Shown: positions 1 to 7,919, counted from the stretch's first letter. The stretch is 17,745 bases of DNA from Bacteroidota bacterium (GCA_023412975.1 JAEZRB010000283.1:1-17745), one strand, 5' to 3'. Notes: a model not told the origin generated them from the letters alone. Numbers and translations are program-made.

Positions 1-410
1 ATGCCGACGTGGATGGAATGCATATCCGATTGCTGCTAATGACATTCTTCCTGCAGTTTTTTCCCGACCTGGTAAAGCATAACCATGTGCACGTACTTGA
101 GACGCCGCTGTTCAGGGTGCGGAACAAACAGGAAACTATTTATTGCTACAGCGAAGAAGAAAAAAACGCGGCCATTAGCAAACTGGGTGGCAAGCCAGAG
201 ATCACGCGGTTTAAAGGTTTGGGAGAGATATCACCTGATGAGTTTGGCCGGTTTATCGGTCCGGAAATGAAAACTACCCTGATGAACCTTGAGCAGGGCG
301 ACCATATACAGCAATTACTGGAATATTATATGGGGAAGAATTCGATGGAAAGGCAGGAGTTTATTATCAACAACCTGAGAGTAGAGTTGGATAAAGTTGA
401 GGAAGCCTAG
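1..410 (+). CDS. parE: DNA topoisomerase IV subunit B, C-terminal part (5' truncated by window edge)
   Basis: ParE is the ATPase subunit of topoisomerase IV, which with ParC decatenates replicated chromosomes. Only the last ~135 codons are present; the reading frame is open from base 3 and the gene begins upstream of the window. The first visible residues, ADVDGMHIR, are the end of the Mg-binding DxDxDG motif of the TOPRIM domain, followed by the conserved LLMTFFLQFFP helix. The RFKGLGEISPDEF block is a hallmark of type IIA topoisomerase B subunits. The end of the protein is short and acidic, as expected for ParE/GyrB. The partner parC lies 1.7 kb downstream on the same strand, which favours ParE over GyrB. 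The call is a family-level reading; the missing N-terminus prevents checking the GHKL ATPase domain. Confidence 0.9.
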   Translation, partial: ADVDGMHIRLLLMTFFLQFFPDLVKHNHVHVLETPLFRVRNKQETIYCYSEEEKNAAISKLGGKPEITRFKGLGEISPDEFGRFIGPEMKTTLMNLEQGDHIQQLLEYYMGKNSMERQEFIINNLRVELDKVEEA

Positions 411-493
411 CCTGAATAGTATAAGTAAATATTGAAATAACGAACGCAATTGACGGCTCCTGCACCAATATTTCGGATCGGCTGTAAAACAAA

Positions 494-1252
494 ATGAAAA
501 GAAAAGTAAAGTCACTTTTATTCAAACTGCTTGGAGAAGAACGGTACCTGAAGGTGCTGAATAAAGGCTTTTTTTTTATGTACAACACAGGCCTGCTTAA
601 ATCAGATGAGGCATATAAATATCATTACTTCGCCAGGCAGTTGATAAAAGAGGGAGATTTTGTAGTAGATATAGGGGCCAACCTGGGATATTATACCAAA
701 TTGTTTTCAAAGTGGGTTGGGGATAATGGGAAAGTGATCGCTATCGAACCAGTACCCTTGTATACCAGGATCATCCGGTGGACTTGCAGGAATAGAAAAA
801 ATATTACGCTGTTTCCATATGCGCTGGGAACAGAAAATAAAAAAGTACACCTCGTAACACCGGATCATTTTGGATACCTCCGCACAGGTTTACCGCAGGT
901 GTATGATGAGAAAAACAATAAAGCACTCCATGAATACGAGTTTTCATTCGAGGCTGAAATGAAAAAAGCATATGACTTGTTTGATGGTTTTGATAAGATC
1001 GACTACCTGAAATGTGATATCGAGGGTTATGAGCGGGTGGTGATACCGGAAATATTACCGGTATTAAGCAAATTAAAACCCACCATCCAGATTGAAACAA
1101 ACGGCGAGAACAGAACATTCATTGAATCATTACTAAGTAGCGCCGGTTTTGAAAAATATTATGTGGAGGGATCAGTATTAAAAAAAGTAACGACAGGTCA
1201 GCATGAACCGGAAGGCGACCTGATTTTTATACATAAAGAAAAAGCAGTATGA
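494..1252 (+). CDS. FkbM-family SAM-dependent methyltransferase
   Basis: This 252-residue protein is a class I SAM-dependent methyltransferase of the FkbM family, whose members O-methylate sugars, polyketides or other small substrates. Motif I reads VVDIGANLGYYT (residues 57-68) and the motif II acidic residue is in AIEP (83-86). The FkbM-type KCDIEGYE block (173-180) supplies the expected Asp and Glu. No signal peptide or membrane segment is seen, so it is probably cytosolic. It lies 83 bp after parE, and its stop overlaps the start of the next gene (ATGA at 1249-1252), so the two are probably translationally coupled. The substrate cannot be inferred: no glycosyltransferase or polysaccharide genes are near. 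A run of nine T (569-577) in codons 26-28 is a possible slippage site. Confidence 0.85.
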   Translation: MKRKVKSLLFKLLGEERYLKVLNKGFFFMYNTGLLKSDEAYKYHYFARQLIKEGDFVVDIGANLGYYTKLFSKWVGDNGKVIAIEPVPLYTRIIRWTCRNRKNITLFPYALGTENKKVHLVTPDHFGYLRTGLPQVYDEKNNKALHEYEFSFEAEMKKAYDLFDGFDKIDYLKCDIEGYERVVIPEILPVLSKLKPTIQIETNGENRTFIESLLSSAGFEKYYVEGSVLKKVTTGQHEPEGDLIFIHKEKAV

Positions 1253-2100
1253 TACATATCGTTTTTAACGAGCAGGAAGTGGAATTAATGAGGCAGGTGA
1301 TTGAACTGGATGAAACACTTGCCGGGGAAGTATTGCAGATAAAGGATGACTACGCGGTGGGCCCTTTGGCGGGCATCGATACCGAAGAGGGCTGGCAGTC
1401 AAGATACAACTGGTGGATGGGATTAATAGAGCATTCACAATATGCAGGATCAAATACAGTGAAGTTTGACGATCGCGAAACTGTCAGGCAGATCAAAGAA
1501 AAACTGGATACTGACCCGGCCGAACAGGTATGGATATGGATGGGACAAAACCAGCATGACGTGACAGGGTATTTTTGGCTGATGCCTCAGTTTAGCGATT
1601 ATGCGGGCCGTATCATGATCTTATACCTCAACAACCTGCCATTTATCAACGAAAAAGGTCAAATATTTTATCCCTCCTGGTTGAGCGAAATTCAACCGAA
1701 GGAGTTTCTCAAAGCTAAAAAGCTGGCGCGACCGATCACGCTGAGCGAATTTGAAGTTGATCCCGATGAGTGGAAACGGCTGGTGGAGGAAAATAGCATG
1801 GTGAGGATGCTGGAAGGAGGAAAAAAAATCACCGGCAAGGATGAAACATTTTACGATAACGAAATTCTCAAAAACCTGACCGGCGAATGGCAAAAAGCAA
1901 ACCGTGTACTTACCAATACCCTAAACCGGATGAAAATTAAAACCGGTGATGTATTCCTGATGTGGCGTATGAAACAGCTTATCGCAGAAGGAAAAATTGA
2001 AATGACCGGCGATATGACTAAGGGCTGGAAAGATTTTGATGTGAAGCAGTCGGGTGAAAAAAGCAAAGTGGAAGCACAGGGGGAGCAGGAAGCCGTATAA
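1249..2100 (+). CDS. DUF1835 domain-containing protein
   Basis: This is a 283-residue soluble protein with no signal peptide. The N-terminus (MIHIVF at 1-6, then the LAGEVLQIKDDYAVGPL segment at about 24-40) has the look of the DUF1835 family, which in Bacteroidota is usually followed by a DUF3658-like C-terminal half. The middle is rich in Trp and acidic residues. The C-terminus (LMWRMKQLIAEGKIEMTGDMTKGWKDF) is a likely winged-helix-like tail of the DUF3658 type, and the last ~20 residues are charged and probably disordered. It overlaps the FkbM gene by 4 bp and is 37 bp upstream of parC, so it sits inside the topoisomerase IV gene cluster. The biochemical role of this family is unknown to me. 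The family assignment is from pattern memory. Confidence 0.75.
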   Translation: MIHIVFNEQEVELMRQVIELDETLAGEVLQIKDDYAVGPLAGIDTEEGWQSRYNWWMGLIEHSQYAGSNTVKFDDRETVRQIKEKLDTDPAEQVWIWMGQNQHDVTGYFWLMPQFSDYAGRIMILYLNNLPFINEKGQIFYPSWLSEIQPKEFLKAKKLARPITLSEFEVDPDEWKRLVEENSMVRMLEGGKKITGKDETFYDNEILKNLTGEWQKANRVLTNTLNRMKIKTGDVFLMWRMKQLIAEGKIEMTGDMTKGWKDFDVKQSGEKSKVEAQGEQEAV

Positions 2101-2137
2101 ATATTTATCACATTCTCGAACAAGCGTGTTTTAAGAA

Positions 2138-4648
2138 ATGGCGAAATCAAAGAATATTGAGCAGATTCAAAACAACGATAGTGGTATACATGGCCAATAT
2201 AAGACCTGGTTCCTGGATTATGCTTCGTATGTGATCCTCGAGAGAGCGGTACCAGCAATTGAAGACGGGTTGAAGCCGGTGCAACGCCGGATCCTTCATG
2301 CCATGAAGGAGATGGACGACGGGCGCTTTAATAAAGTGGCCAATATCATTGGCCAGGCCATGCAGTATCACCCACACGGCGACGCCAGCATCGGTGATGC
2401 GTTGGTAAATATGGGACAAAAGGACCTGTTGATTGAAACACAGGGTAACTGGGGCGATGTGCGTACCGGTGATGATGCTGCGGCACCTCGTTATATTGAA
2501 GCCAGACTGAGCAAATTTGCGCTTGATGTTGCCTTCAACAATAAGACAACCGAATGGCAGCTTAGTTATGATGGCCGAAAGAATGAACCCGTAACCCTGC
2601 CCATGAAATTTCCATTATTGCTCGCCCAGGGAGCAGATGGTATTGCGGTAGGTTTGTCGACGAAGATCCTGCCTCATAATTTCTGCGAATTACTGGAAGC
2701 ATCGATTAAGTACCTGAGAGGAAAGAAATTTGAACTCTACCCCGATTTTCAAACTGGCGGTATGATCGATGTGGAGGAATATAACCAGGGGAAAAGAGGG
2801 GGTAAGGTAAAAGTAAGGGCACATATCGAGGAGATCGATAAAAAAACACTGGCGATCAAAAGCGTTCCTTATGGTGTTACAACCTCCCAGTTGATGGATT
2901 CAATTGTGAAAGCCAATGACCAGGGTAAGATCAAGATCAGGAAGGTAACTGACAATACCGCCGCTGATGTAGAGATACAGGTGGACCTGGCGCCAGGGAT
3001 ATCACCTGATATTACCATCGATGCTTTATACAAGTTCACCGACTGCGAGATATCCATTTCTCCCAATGCCTGCGTGATCGTAGGAATGAAACCCCAGTTC
3101 CTGGGCGTTCATGATCTGTTGAAAATGTCGGCCGACAAAACTAAAGACCTGCTCGAACAGGAGTTAAAGATTAAATTGGCCGAGTTACAGGAGAAATGGC
3201 ATTACACCTCACTTGAGAAAATTTTCTTCGAAGAAAAAATTTATAAGGAACTGGAGAAAAAGCACGAGACCTGGGATAAGGTAATTGACGCGATCGACAA
3301 AGCTTTTGTGCCATTCAAAAAACAGCTCAAACGCCCTATCACCCGGGAAGATATTCTAAAACTTACTGAAAAACCCGTGAGGCGAATCTACCGCCTTGAT
3401 ATCGATGAACTCAACGCGCAAATCAAAGGTCTTGAGGCAGAGATCAAACAGGTGAAGTACGACCTCGCCAACCTGGTTGATTTTGCAGTTGCATATTATG
3501 AAAACCTGTTGAAGAAATATGGCAAGGGACGTGAAAGAAAAACGGAGATCAGGCAACTGGAAGTGATCGAAGCCAAGCAGGTTGCCATCGCCAACACCAG
3601 AATTTATATTAACCGCGAGGAAGGATTCATCGGCACAGGCCTCAAAAGGGACGAGTTCCTGTTTGAATGTTCCGACCTGGATGATATCATCGTGTTTACC
3701 AAGCGGGGTATCATGAAAGTGGTGAAGGTTCAGGATAAAGTGTTTATCGGCAAGGATATCCTCCATGCGGCGGTATTCCAGAAAAACGATGAGCGTACAA
3801 CTTACAATATGATCTATGCCGATGGAAAAGGCGGAGTGAGCTACGCCAAACGGTTCAATGTAACCGGCGTTACGCGTGATAAGGTGTACGACCTCACAAA
3901 AGGTGATGACAAGAGTAAAGTGCACTACCTGAGTGTTAATCCCAATGGGGAAGCGGAAGTCGTGAAGATCGTGCTGACCCCGGGATCGTCTGCCCGTATC
4001 AAGGAGTTCGATTTCTATTTTGAAGAGTTGGCAATCAAGGGCCGCACCAGTATCGGTAACCAGGTGACCAAGTACCCGATCAAATCTGTAAGATTCAAGG
4101 AAGCGGGCAAGGCAACGTTAAGTGGTCGAAAGCTTTGGTTCGATGACAAATTTGGAAGACTAAATGCAGATGAGAAGGGTATGCTGCTGGGTAGTTTTGA
4201 GCCGGAAGACAAAATACTCGTTATATTTAATGACGGTAATTATATGATCACCGACCAGGAAATGACACAGCGTTTTGACGCGGAGAATATATTACTGATC
4301 GAGAAATTTGACCCCGAAAAAGTCATCTCTGCTGTCTATCTTGATAAAAAGAACCTCCAGTTCAATGTGAAGCGTTTCAAGATCGAAACGACAACACTGA
4401 AGAACAAATTTTTCTTTATCAAAGAGGGAAATGGAAACTACCTGGAGGCTGTTTCCACCGACCCGGAACCCATACTGGCGGTACAGTCCGGCAGGGGCGA
4501 ACAGGTGCGCAAGGCTAAATTTAAGATCGCCAGGGTTGCCGAAGTGATGGGTTGGAGAACGGTTGGCACCAAACTGGTGGACTATAACAAAAGCGTGCAG
4601 ATGGAATGGGTGAGAGATAAACAGGACAAGCAGCCAGAGCTATTTTAA
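2138..4648 (+). CDS. parC: DNA topoisomerase IV subunit A
   Basis: ParC is the DNA-cleaving subunit of topoisomerase IV; with ParE it separates linked daughter chromosomes. The 836-residue product starts with the breakage-reunion domain: the RAVPAIEDGLKPVQRRIL block (37-54), the quinolone-determining region ending in YHPHGDASIGD (77-87), and the catalytic tyrosine Tyr119 in AAAPRYIEARLS. A coiled-coil tower segment lies near 330-490. A C-terminal beta-pinwheel-like region runs from about 490 (EGFIGTGLKRDE) onward. No GyrA-box (QRRGGKG) is visible in that region, which supports topoisomerase IV rather than gyrase. The residue matching E. coli GyrA Ser83 is Ala83, while the acidic residue Asp87 is kept. 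No promoter is needed in the 37-bp gap if it is co-transcribed from parE. Confidence 0.93.
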   Translation: MAKSKNIEQIQNNDSGIHGQYKTWFLDYASYVILERAVPAIEDGLKPVQRRILHAMKEMDDGRFNKVANIIGQAMQYHPHGDASIGDALVNMGQKDLLIETQGNWGDVRTGDDAAAPRYIEARLSKFALDVAFNNKTTEWQLSYDGRKNEPVTLPMKFPLLLAQGADGIAVGLSTKILPHNFCELLEASIKYLRGKKFELYPDFQTGGMIDVEEYNQGKRGGKVKVRAHIEEIDKKTLAIKSVPYGVTTSQLMDSIVKANDQGKIKIRKVTDNTAADVEIQVDLAPGISPDITIDALYKFTDCEISISPNACVIVGMKPQFLGVHDLLKMSADKTKDLLEQELKIKLAELQEKWHYTSLEKIFFEEKIYKELEKKHETWDKVIDAIDKAFVPFKKQLKRPITREDILKLTEKPVRRIYRLDIDELNAQIKGLEAEIKQVKYDLANLVDFAVAYYENLLKKYGKGRERKTEIRQLEVIEAKQVAIANTRIYINREEGFIGTGLKRDEFLFECSDLDDIIVFTKRGIMKVVKVQDKVFIGKDILHAAVFQKNDERTTYNMIYADGKGGVSYAKRFNVTGVTRDKVYDLTKGDDKSKVHYLSVNPNGEAEVVKIVLTPGSSARIKEFDFYFEELAIKGRTSIGNQVTKYPIKSVRFKEAGKATLSGRKLWFDDKFGRLNADEKGMLLGSFEPEDKILVIFNDGNYMITDQEMTQRFDAENILLIEKFDPEKVISAVYLDKKNLQFNVKRFKIETTTLKNKFFFIKEGNGNYLEAVSTDPEPILAVQSGRGEQVRKAKFKIARVAEVMGWRTVGTKLVDYNKSVQMEWVRDKQDKQPELF

Positions 4649-4706
4649 TCCAGGTAGGAGTGAGCATAGGTGAGACTGATCTTTAAAGAGCAAGATTCAT
4701 ACGGCC

Positions 4707-5354
4707 ATGACAGACCATTTGGAAATATTCGACCTCTACAAGATCCTTTTCGCAATCGGCGCAGGCATTATTCTGGGGCTGGAGAGGGAATTGAAAGACA
4801 AGGCGGCAGGCTTGAAAACGATTACCGTCATCTGCCTCGGCTCAGCTTTGTTTACCATGCTTTCTTACAAGATTGGCATGCAGGATGGAGAATCGACCCG
4901 TATTGCCTCCTATATTGTCAGCGGTATTGGCTTTATCGGCGCAGGGGTGATTTTTAAGGACAAGTTAGACGTTTCGGGACTTACCACAGCAGGAATCATC
5001 TGGCTGGCAGCAGCAGTGGGAATGGCTATCGGGTTTGGAGAATTTTACCTTGCCGGCGCATTTGTTCTAGGCGCCTTACTGATCATTTTTTCGAGTAAAT
5101 GGATCACATATATATTCCGTCCGGGACACCATAGCAGGGAACTTGTGTTTGAGCTCACCAAGGCCCATGCGGAGCAAAAGGAGAAGATATTAGATGAGAT
5201 CAGGGCGAAAGGTATCGAACTAGAAGAAAAAAGACTTGAACTCATGGACGGCCGCATCATTATCTCCGCCGAAGCAACGATCAGGACTGAAAAAATAAAA
5301 TGGCTGGAGACCTACCTGATCAATAACCAGTACATTATTGCGTTTTCACTCTAA
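4707..5354 (+). CDS. MgtC/SapB family membrane protein
   Basis: This 215-residue inner-membrane protein belongs to the MgtC/SapB family, whose members are linked to Mg2+ limitation, acid stress or virulence in other bacteria; the exact activity of most homologues is unclear. The family pattern is present: ILGLERELKDKAAGLKT (22-38), then hydrophobic helices near 38-55 and 65-82 (SGIGFIGAGVIF), and GLTTAGIIWLAAAVG (91-105). Further helices cover about 105-137. The C-terminal ~75 residues are soluble and charged with a beta-alpha pattern that could be an ACT-like cytoplasmic domain, as in longer MgtC proteins. It lies 58 bp after parC on the same strand and could be read through from it. Its stop is only 2 bp from the stop of the convergent gene at 5357. 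Confidence 0.88.
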   Translation: MTDHLEIFDLYKILFAIGAGIILGLERELKDKAAGLKTITVICLGSALFTMLSYKIGMQDGESTRIASYIVSGIGFIGAGVIFKDKLDVSGLTTAGIIWLAAAVGMAIGFGEFYLAGAFVLGALLIIFSSKWITYIFRPGHHSRELVFELTKAHAEQKEKILDEIRAKGIELEEKRLELMDGRIIISAEATIRTEKIKWLETYLINNQYIIAFSL

Positions 5355-5356
5355 AC

Positions 5357-6280
5357 TTATTTCTTTCGCCGGATCCGGATCGTGGCATTCTTTTCCAGGC
5401 TACTGGATAGCCTGATCTCGTATTGCTTTTTCCCATCACTCACGATCATCAGCGCGGTATTTGGAGGAATGCTGCCGAGGTTATCGGCAAACATGCTAAG
5501 CTCATTTACATCTTTTGAAGAGTCCAGCGTGAGATCGAAATGCAATGACCGGGTGCTCAGTCTCTGGGAGAAAGCCATTAACTGATCGTTGAAAAATACA
5601 GAAATAGAATCACCGTCAATTTCTCCATTATCATAAAAATCAACTTTGATAGAATCGGAATCAACTTCGATTTCCTGCGCTATTTCTTTTGTACGCTCCT
5701 TAAACTGGCTTTCCACCACATAGTTGATCACTTTGCGCTGTACGACATTAACAGCCGGCAATGTATCAAATATGGAAGGCTTCCATACCTGGTTGGCTTC
5801 TTTAAAATTGCGTAGCGCCGTCAAAACAGAATCCTGTTTGCTCATGTCTGCACTCAGGGCAAGGTTGAAATTGACATCAACGCACATATACTTGTTATCT
5901 GGTAAACCGGTGAAAGAACCAATAAGGTTAGAACCGGCTTTGGCTACCCTTAATGTAGCCAGCAGGTTCATGACACAATCCACTTCCATACTTGTTAGTG
6001 AACCGTAGTAGGTAATGGGAATATTGTATAAATTAAGCTGGCGGGTTTTTGAGTTGTAGTTTCCTTTCACCTGCATACTACGGAATGTGTTTTTGAAATA
6101 ATAGCTGAGAATACCTTTTACATAACCTTTTTCTGGTTGAAGGATCAATTCCACAAGATAGTTACTGGCTGAGCTTTTTGTCTGAACATTGGCCTTGCCA
6201 TACCAGTAGCCGAAAACTGTTTGTGCTTTGACAGGAGAGATAGCGAACGCTACAATAACAATAATGATCAATTTCTTCAT
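5357..6280 (-). CDS. Secreted hypothetical protein with C-terminal beta-rich domain
   Basis: I do not recognise a characterised family. The chosen start (ATG at 6280) gives a standard signal peptide, MKKLIIIVIVAFAISPVKAQ; an upstream in-frame start at 6304 would put eight odd residues before it. The mature ~287 residues begin with a beta-rich part (TVFGYWYGKANVQ, then alternating strands to about residue 140). A helical linker containing acidic repeats (EIAQEIEVDSDSI) follows. The C-terminal domain contains VDFYDNGEIDGDSISVFFND and ends in basic RIRRKK. The DNGEIDGDSISV stretch is one I associate with many exported Bacteroidota proteins of unknown role, where it is usually Asp-rich and possibly cation-binding. 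The gene is 51 bp after smpB on the same strand and may be co-transcribed. Periplasmic location is inferred from the signal peptide only. Confidence 0.8.
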   Translation of the reverse strand: MKKLIIIVIVAFAISPVKAQTVFGYWYGKANVQTKSSASNYLVELILQPEKGYVKGILSYYFKNTFRSMQVKGNYNSKTRQLNLYNIPITYYGSLTSMEVDCVMNLLATLRVAKAGSNLIGSFTGLPDNKYMCVDVNFNLALSADMSKQDSVLTALRNFKEANQVWKPSIFDTLPAVNVVQRKVINYVVESQFKERTKEIAQEIEVDSDSIKVDFYDNGEIDGDSISVFFNDQLMAFSQRLSTRSLHFDLTLDSSKDVNELSMFADNLGSIPPNTALMIVSDGKKQYEIRLSSSLEKNATIRIRRKK

Positions 6281-6331
6281 GCTGCAATTTTTGGCAAAAA
6301 CCATGCTTACTGAGGCTGAACGCCGGTTTAT

Positions 6332-6769
6332 TTATTTGACAAATCGTTTCATTTCTCTTTCTACGTCCTTTTTCCTGAGGGTTTCCCGCTTATCGTGCAG
6401 TTTTTTCCCTTTAGCAAGGCCAATTTCCATTTTCACAAATCCCTTATCGTTGAAAAAGATCCGAAGTGGTACCAGGGTGTATCCTTTCTCTTTCAGCTTG
6501 GCCTCAATCTTCCTGATCTCTTTTTTATTCAAAAGAAGTTTACGGTCCCGAACGGGTACATGATTATTGAGATTGCCATGTGAATACTCGGCGATATGCA
6601 GGGATTTAATCCAGATCTCACCTTTGTGAACGAGGCAATAACTATCATTAAAACTGACTTTGCCACCCCTGATCGATTTTACTTCGGTTCCCTGCAAAAC
6701 CATACCTGCTTCATATTTATCATCTATGAAGTATTCGTGATAGGCTGATCTGTTCCTGATTTCGCTCAT
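6332..6769 (-). CDS. smpB: SsrA-binding protein SmpB
   Basis: SmpB binds tmRNA and delivers it to stalled ribosomes for trans-translation, which releases the ribosome and tags the incomplete peptide. The 145-residue length is normal. The family signatures are complete: NRSAYHEYFIDDKYEAGMVLQGTEVKSIR near the start, RDRKLLLNKKEI in the middle, and GLAKGKKLHDKRETLRKKD near the C-terminus. The basic C-terminal tail, which becomes helical in the mRNA channel, is present (EREMKRFVK). The tmRNA gene (ssrA) is not in this window. A promoter-like TATATTTG and a 13-bp palindrome lie just upstream. The gene for a secreted protein follows 51 bp downstream. Confidence 0.97.
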   Translation of the reverse strand: MSEIRNRSAYHEYFIDDKYEAGMVLQGTEVKSIRGGKVSFNDSYCLVHKGEIWIKSLHIAEYSHGNLNNHVPVRDRKLLLNKKEIRKIEAKLKEKGYTLVPLRIFFNDKGFVKMEIGLAKGKKLHDKRETLRKKDVEREMKRFVK

Positions 6770-6779
6770 GAATAGTAGG

Positions 6780-6803
6780 CAAATATAAGTACCTGCTGCA
6801 GGT
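6780..6803 (-). promoter_or_regulatory. Putative smpB promoter with internal palindrome
   Basis: Read on the - strand, TATATTTG (6780-6787) matches the Bacteroidota -7 consensus TAnnTTTG and ends 10 bp before the smpB start. Immediately upstream is ACCTGCAGCAGGT (6791-6803), a palindrome with 6-bp arms and one central base, in the spacer between the -7 and -33 positions. No good TTTG is visible at -33. The palindrome could be an operator; this is inference from position. Confidence 0.5.
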
Positions 6804-6811
6804 AAACTAAG

Positions 6812-6838
6812 TTAATAAACCCCGGCGGGCCGTCGGGG
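6812..6838 (-). terminator. Putative intrinsic terminator after accD
   Basis: On the - strand, downstream of accD, the sequence forms a GC-rich hairpin (6820-6838: CCCCGACGG / CCGCCGGGG type, one A-C mismatch, tiny loop) followed by TTTATT. It lies between accD (stop at 6863) and the smpB promoter, so it would separate the two units. The T-run is imperfect, so efficiency is uncertain. Confidence 0.55.
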
Positions 6839-6862
6839 TAGCACTTTGCAAATTTGTTGTTA

Positions 6863-7777
6863 TTAATTTTTGAGAAGCCTTAACACGGTAGCCAGTTTGT
6901 TTTTTAGCTCACCCCGTGGTACAATAAAGTCCAGGAAGCCATGTTCCAGCAAAAACTCGCTTCGCTGGAATCCTTCTGGCAGGTCTTTTTTGATGGTTTC
7001 TTTGATGACGCGTGGTCCTGCAAACCCGATCAGGGCATCCGGCTCAGCAATGTTCAGATCGCCCAGCATGCCGAAAGAAGCTGAAATACCTCCAAATGTG
7101 GGATCGGTTAACAAAGAAATATAAGGTAGTCCAGCGTCGCTAAGCTGTGATAATTTGCCGCTCGTTTTAGCCAGTTGCATCAGTGAAAAAGCGCTTTCCA
7201 TCATGCGTGCACCACCACTTTTGCTGATAACCAGGTATGGCATTTTATGCTGAATACAATAATCTACAGCACGGGCGAATTTTTCTCCCATCACGCTACC
7301 CAGGGAACCTCCGATGAATTCAAAATCCATACAGGCGATCACCAGGTCCATACCACCAATCTTTCCAACCGCTACCCGCATGGAATCCTTCAGGTCGGTT
7401 TTGCTCCAGATCTCCTCCAGCCTTTTTTTGTAAGGTTTCAAATCGGTAAACTCCAGGTAATCCTTGCTCCGAATATTATCGAACAACTCCATGTATTCGC
7501 TATCATCAAATAATATATCAAAATATTCGCTGCTGTTGATGCGGTGGTGGTAGCTGCATTTGGGGCAAACAAACAAATGTTCGCGGAGTTCAGAAATAGT
7601 ACAGATATAATTACATTCAGGGCATTTGGTCCAGAGCCCTTCGGGAGTCTCTTTTTTTTCAGAGGTTTTGGTATTGATACCCTTCTTTATACGTTTAAAC
7701 CAACTGCTTTTTGTTTCTTCGGTTTTTCCTTCTTCACCCGCCAGGTTAGCATCAAAATCTTCGATTAATTTCGCCAT
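6863..7777 (-). CDS. accD: Acetyl-CoA carboxylase carboxyltransferase subunit beta
   Basis: AccD forms, with AccA, the carboxyltransferase of acetyl-CoA carboxylase, which transfers CO2 from biotin to acetyl-CoA to give malonyl-CoA, the first step of fatty-acid synthesis. The 304-residue length fits. The N-terminal four-cysteine zinc ribbon is intact: C52, C55, C71 and C74 (CPEC and CPKC knuckles). The crotonase-fold core shows GGSLGSVMGEKFARA (156-170), SKSGGARMMES (185-195), and PTFGGISASFGMLGD further on, which contribute to the oxyanion and CoA sites. The first ~45 residues are charged, lack motifs, and are probably flexible. accA is not in this window, as is common. Transcription probably starts from the TATATTTG box upstream and ends at the hairpin before smpB. 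Confidence 0.96.
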   Translation of the reverse strand: MAKLIEDFDANLAGEEGKTEETKSSWFKRIKKGINTKTSEKKETPEGLWTKCPECNYICTISELREHLFVCPKCSYHHRINSSEYFDILFDDSEYMELFDNIRSKDYLEFTDLKPYKKRLEEIWSKTDLKDSMRVAVGKIGGMDLVIACMDFEFIGGSLGSVMGEKFARAVDYCIQHKMPYLVISKSGGARMMESAFSLMQLAKTSGKLSQLSDAGLPYISLLTDPTFGGISASFGMLGDLNIAEPDALIGFAGPRVIKETIKKDLPEGFQRSEFLLEHGFLDFIVPRGELKNKLATVLRLLKN

Positions 7778-7797
7778 AACCGTAATTTGTTAAGATA

Positions 7798-7805
7798 CAA
7801 ATATA
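7798..7805 (-). promoter_or_regulatory. Putative -7 box for accD
   Basis: TATATTTG on the - strand matches TAnnTTTG exactly and lies about 20 bp upstream of the accD ATG. No convincing TTTG is seen at the -33 position, so the call rests on one element. Confidence 0.5.
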
Positions 7806-7876
7806 GAGAAGTTTGATCGTAACAGTGGGAGGGAGAATCGGGAGCTTTTGGCTCTGGACAATCACGTGGAATCGGG

Positions 7877-7919
7877 GATTAGTAATTTGGAATTGGGTTT
7901 CCAACCCCAATTCCTAATC
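7877..7919. repeat. Imperfect palindrome at the left edge of the inserted element
   Basis: A 9-bp perfect inverted repeat (GGAATTGGG at 7889-7897, CCCAATTCC at 7906-7914; 8-nt loop) is framed by an outer GATTAG (7877-7882) / CTAATC (7914-7919) pair. It has no T-run on either side, so it is not an intrinsic terminator. It abuts and slightly overlaps the left 16-bp terminal repeat of the element at 7916. Confidence 0.7.

Noticed and set aside
3356..3925. A 189-codon open frame antisense to parC
   Set aside because: It lies entirely within a strongly supported parC reading frame, shows no domain, and its length is explained by the codon bias of the opposite strand.
4670..4957. A 95-codon open frame overlapping the start of the MgtC gene
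   Set aside because: It overlaps the well-supported MgtC frame, and its sequence has no membrane or domain pattern; it is a shadow in another frame.
5369..5378. CCGGATCCGG palindrome at the 5354/5357 convergent junction as a shared terminator
   Set aside because: It lies within the last codons of the - strand gene, and neither side has a T-run, so it is more likely part of the coding sequence for the basic C-terminus.
7650..7658. Run of eight A/T in accD as a phase-variation site
   Set aside because: accD is expected to be essential and the run encodes ordinary Lys codons; phase variation there would be lethal.
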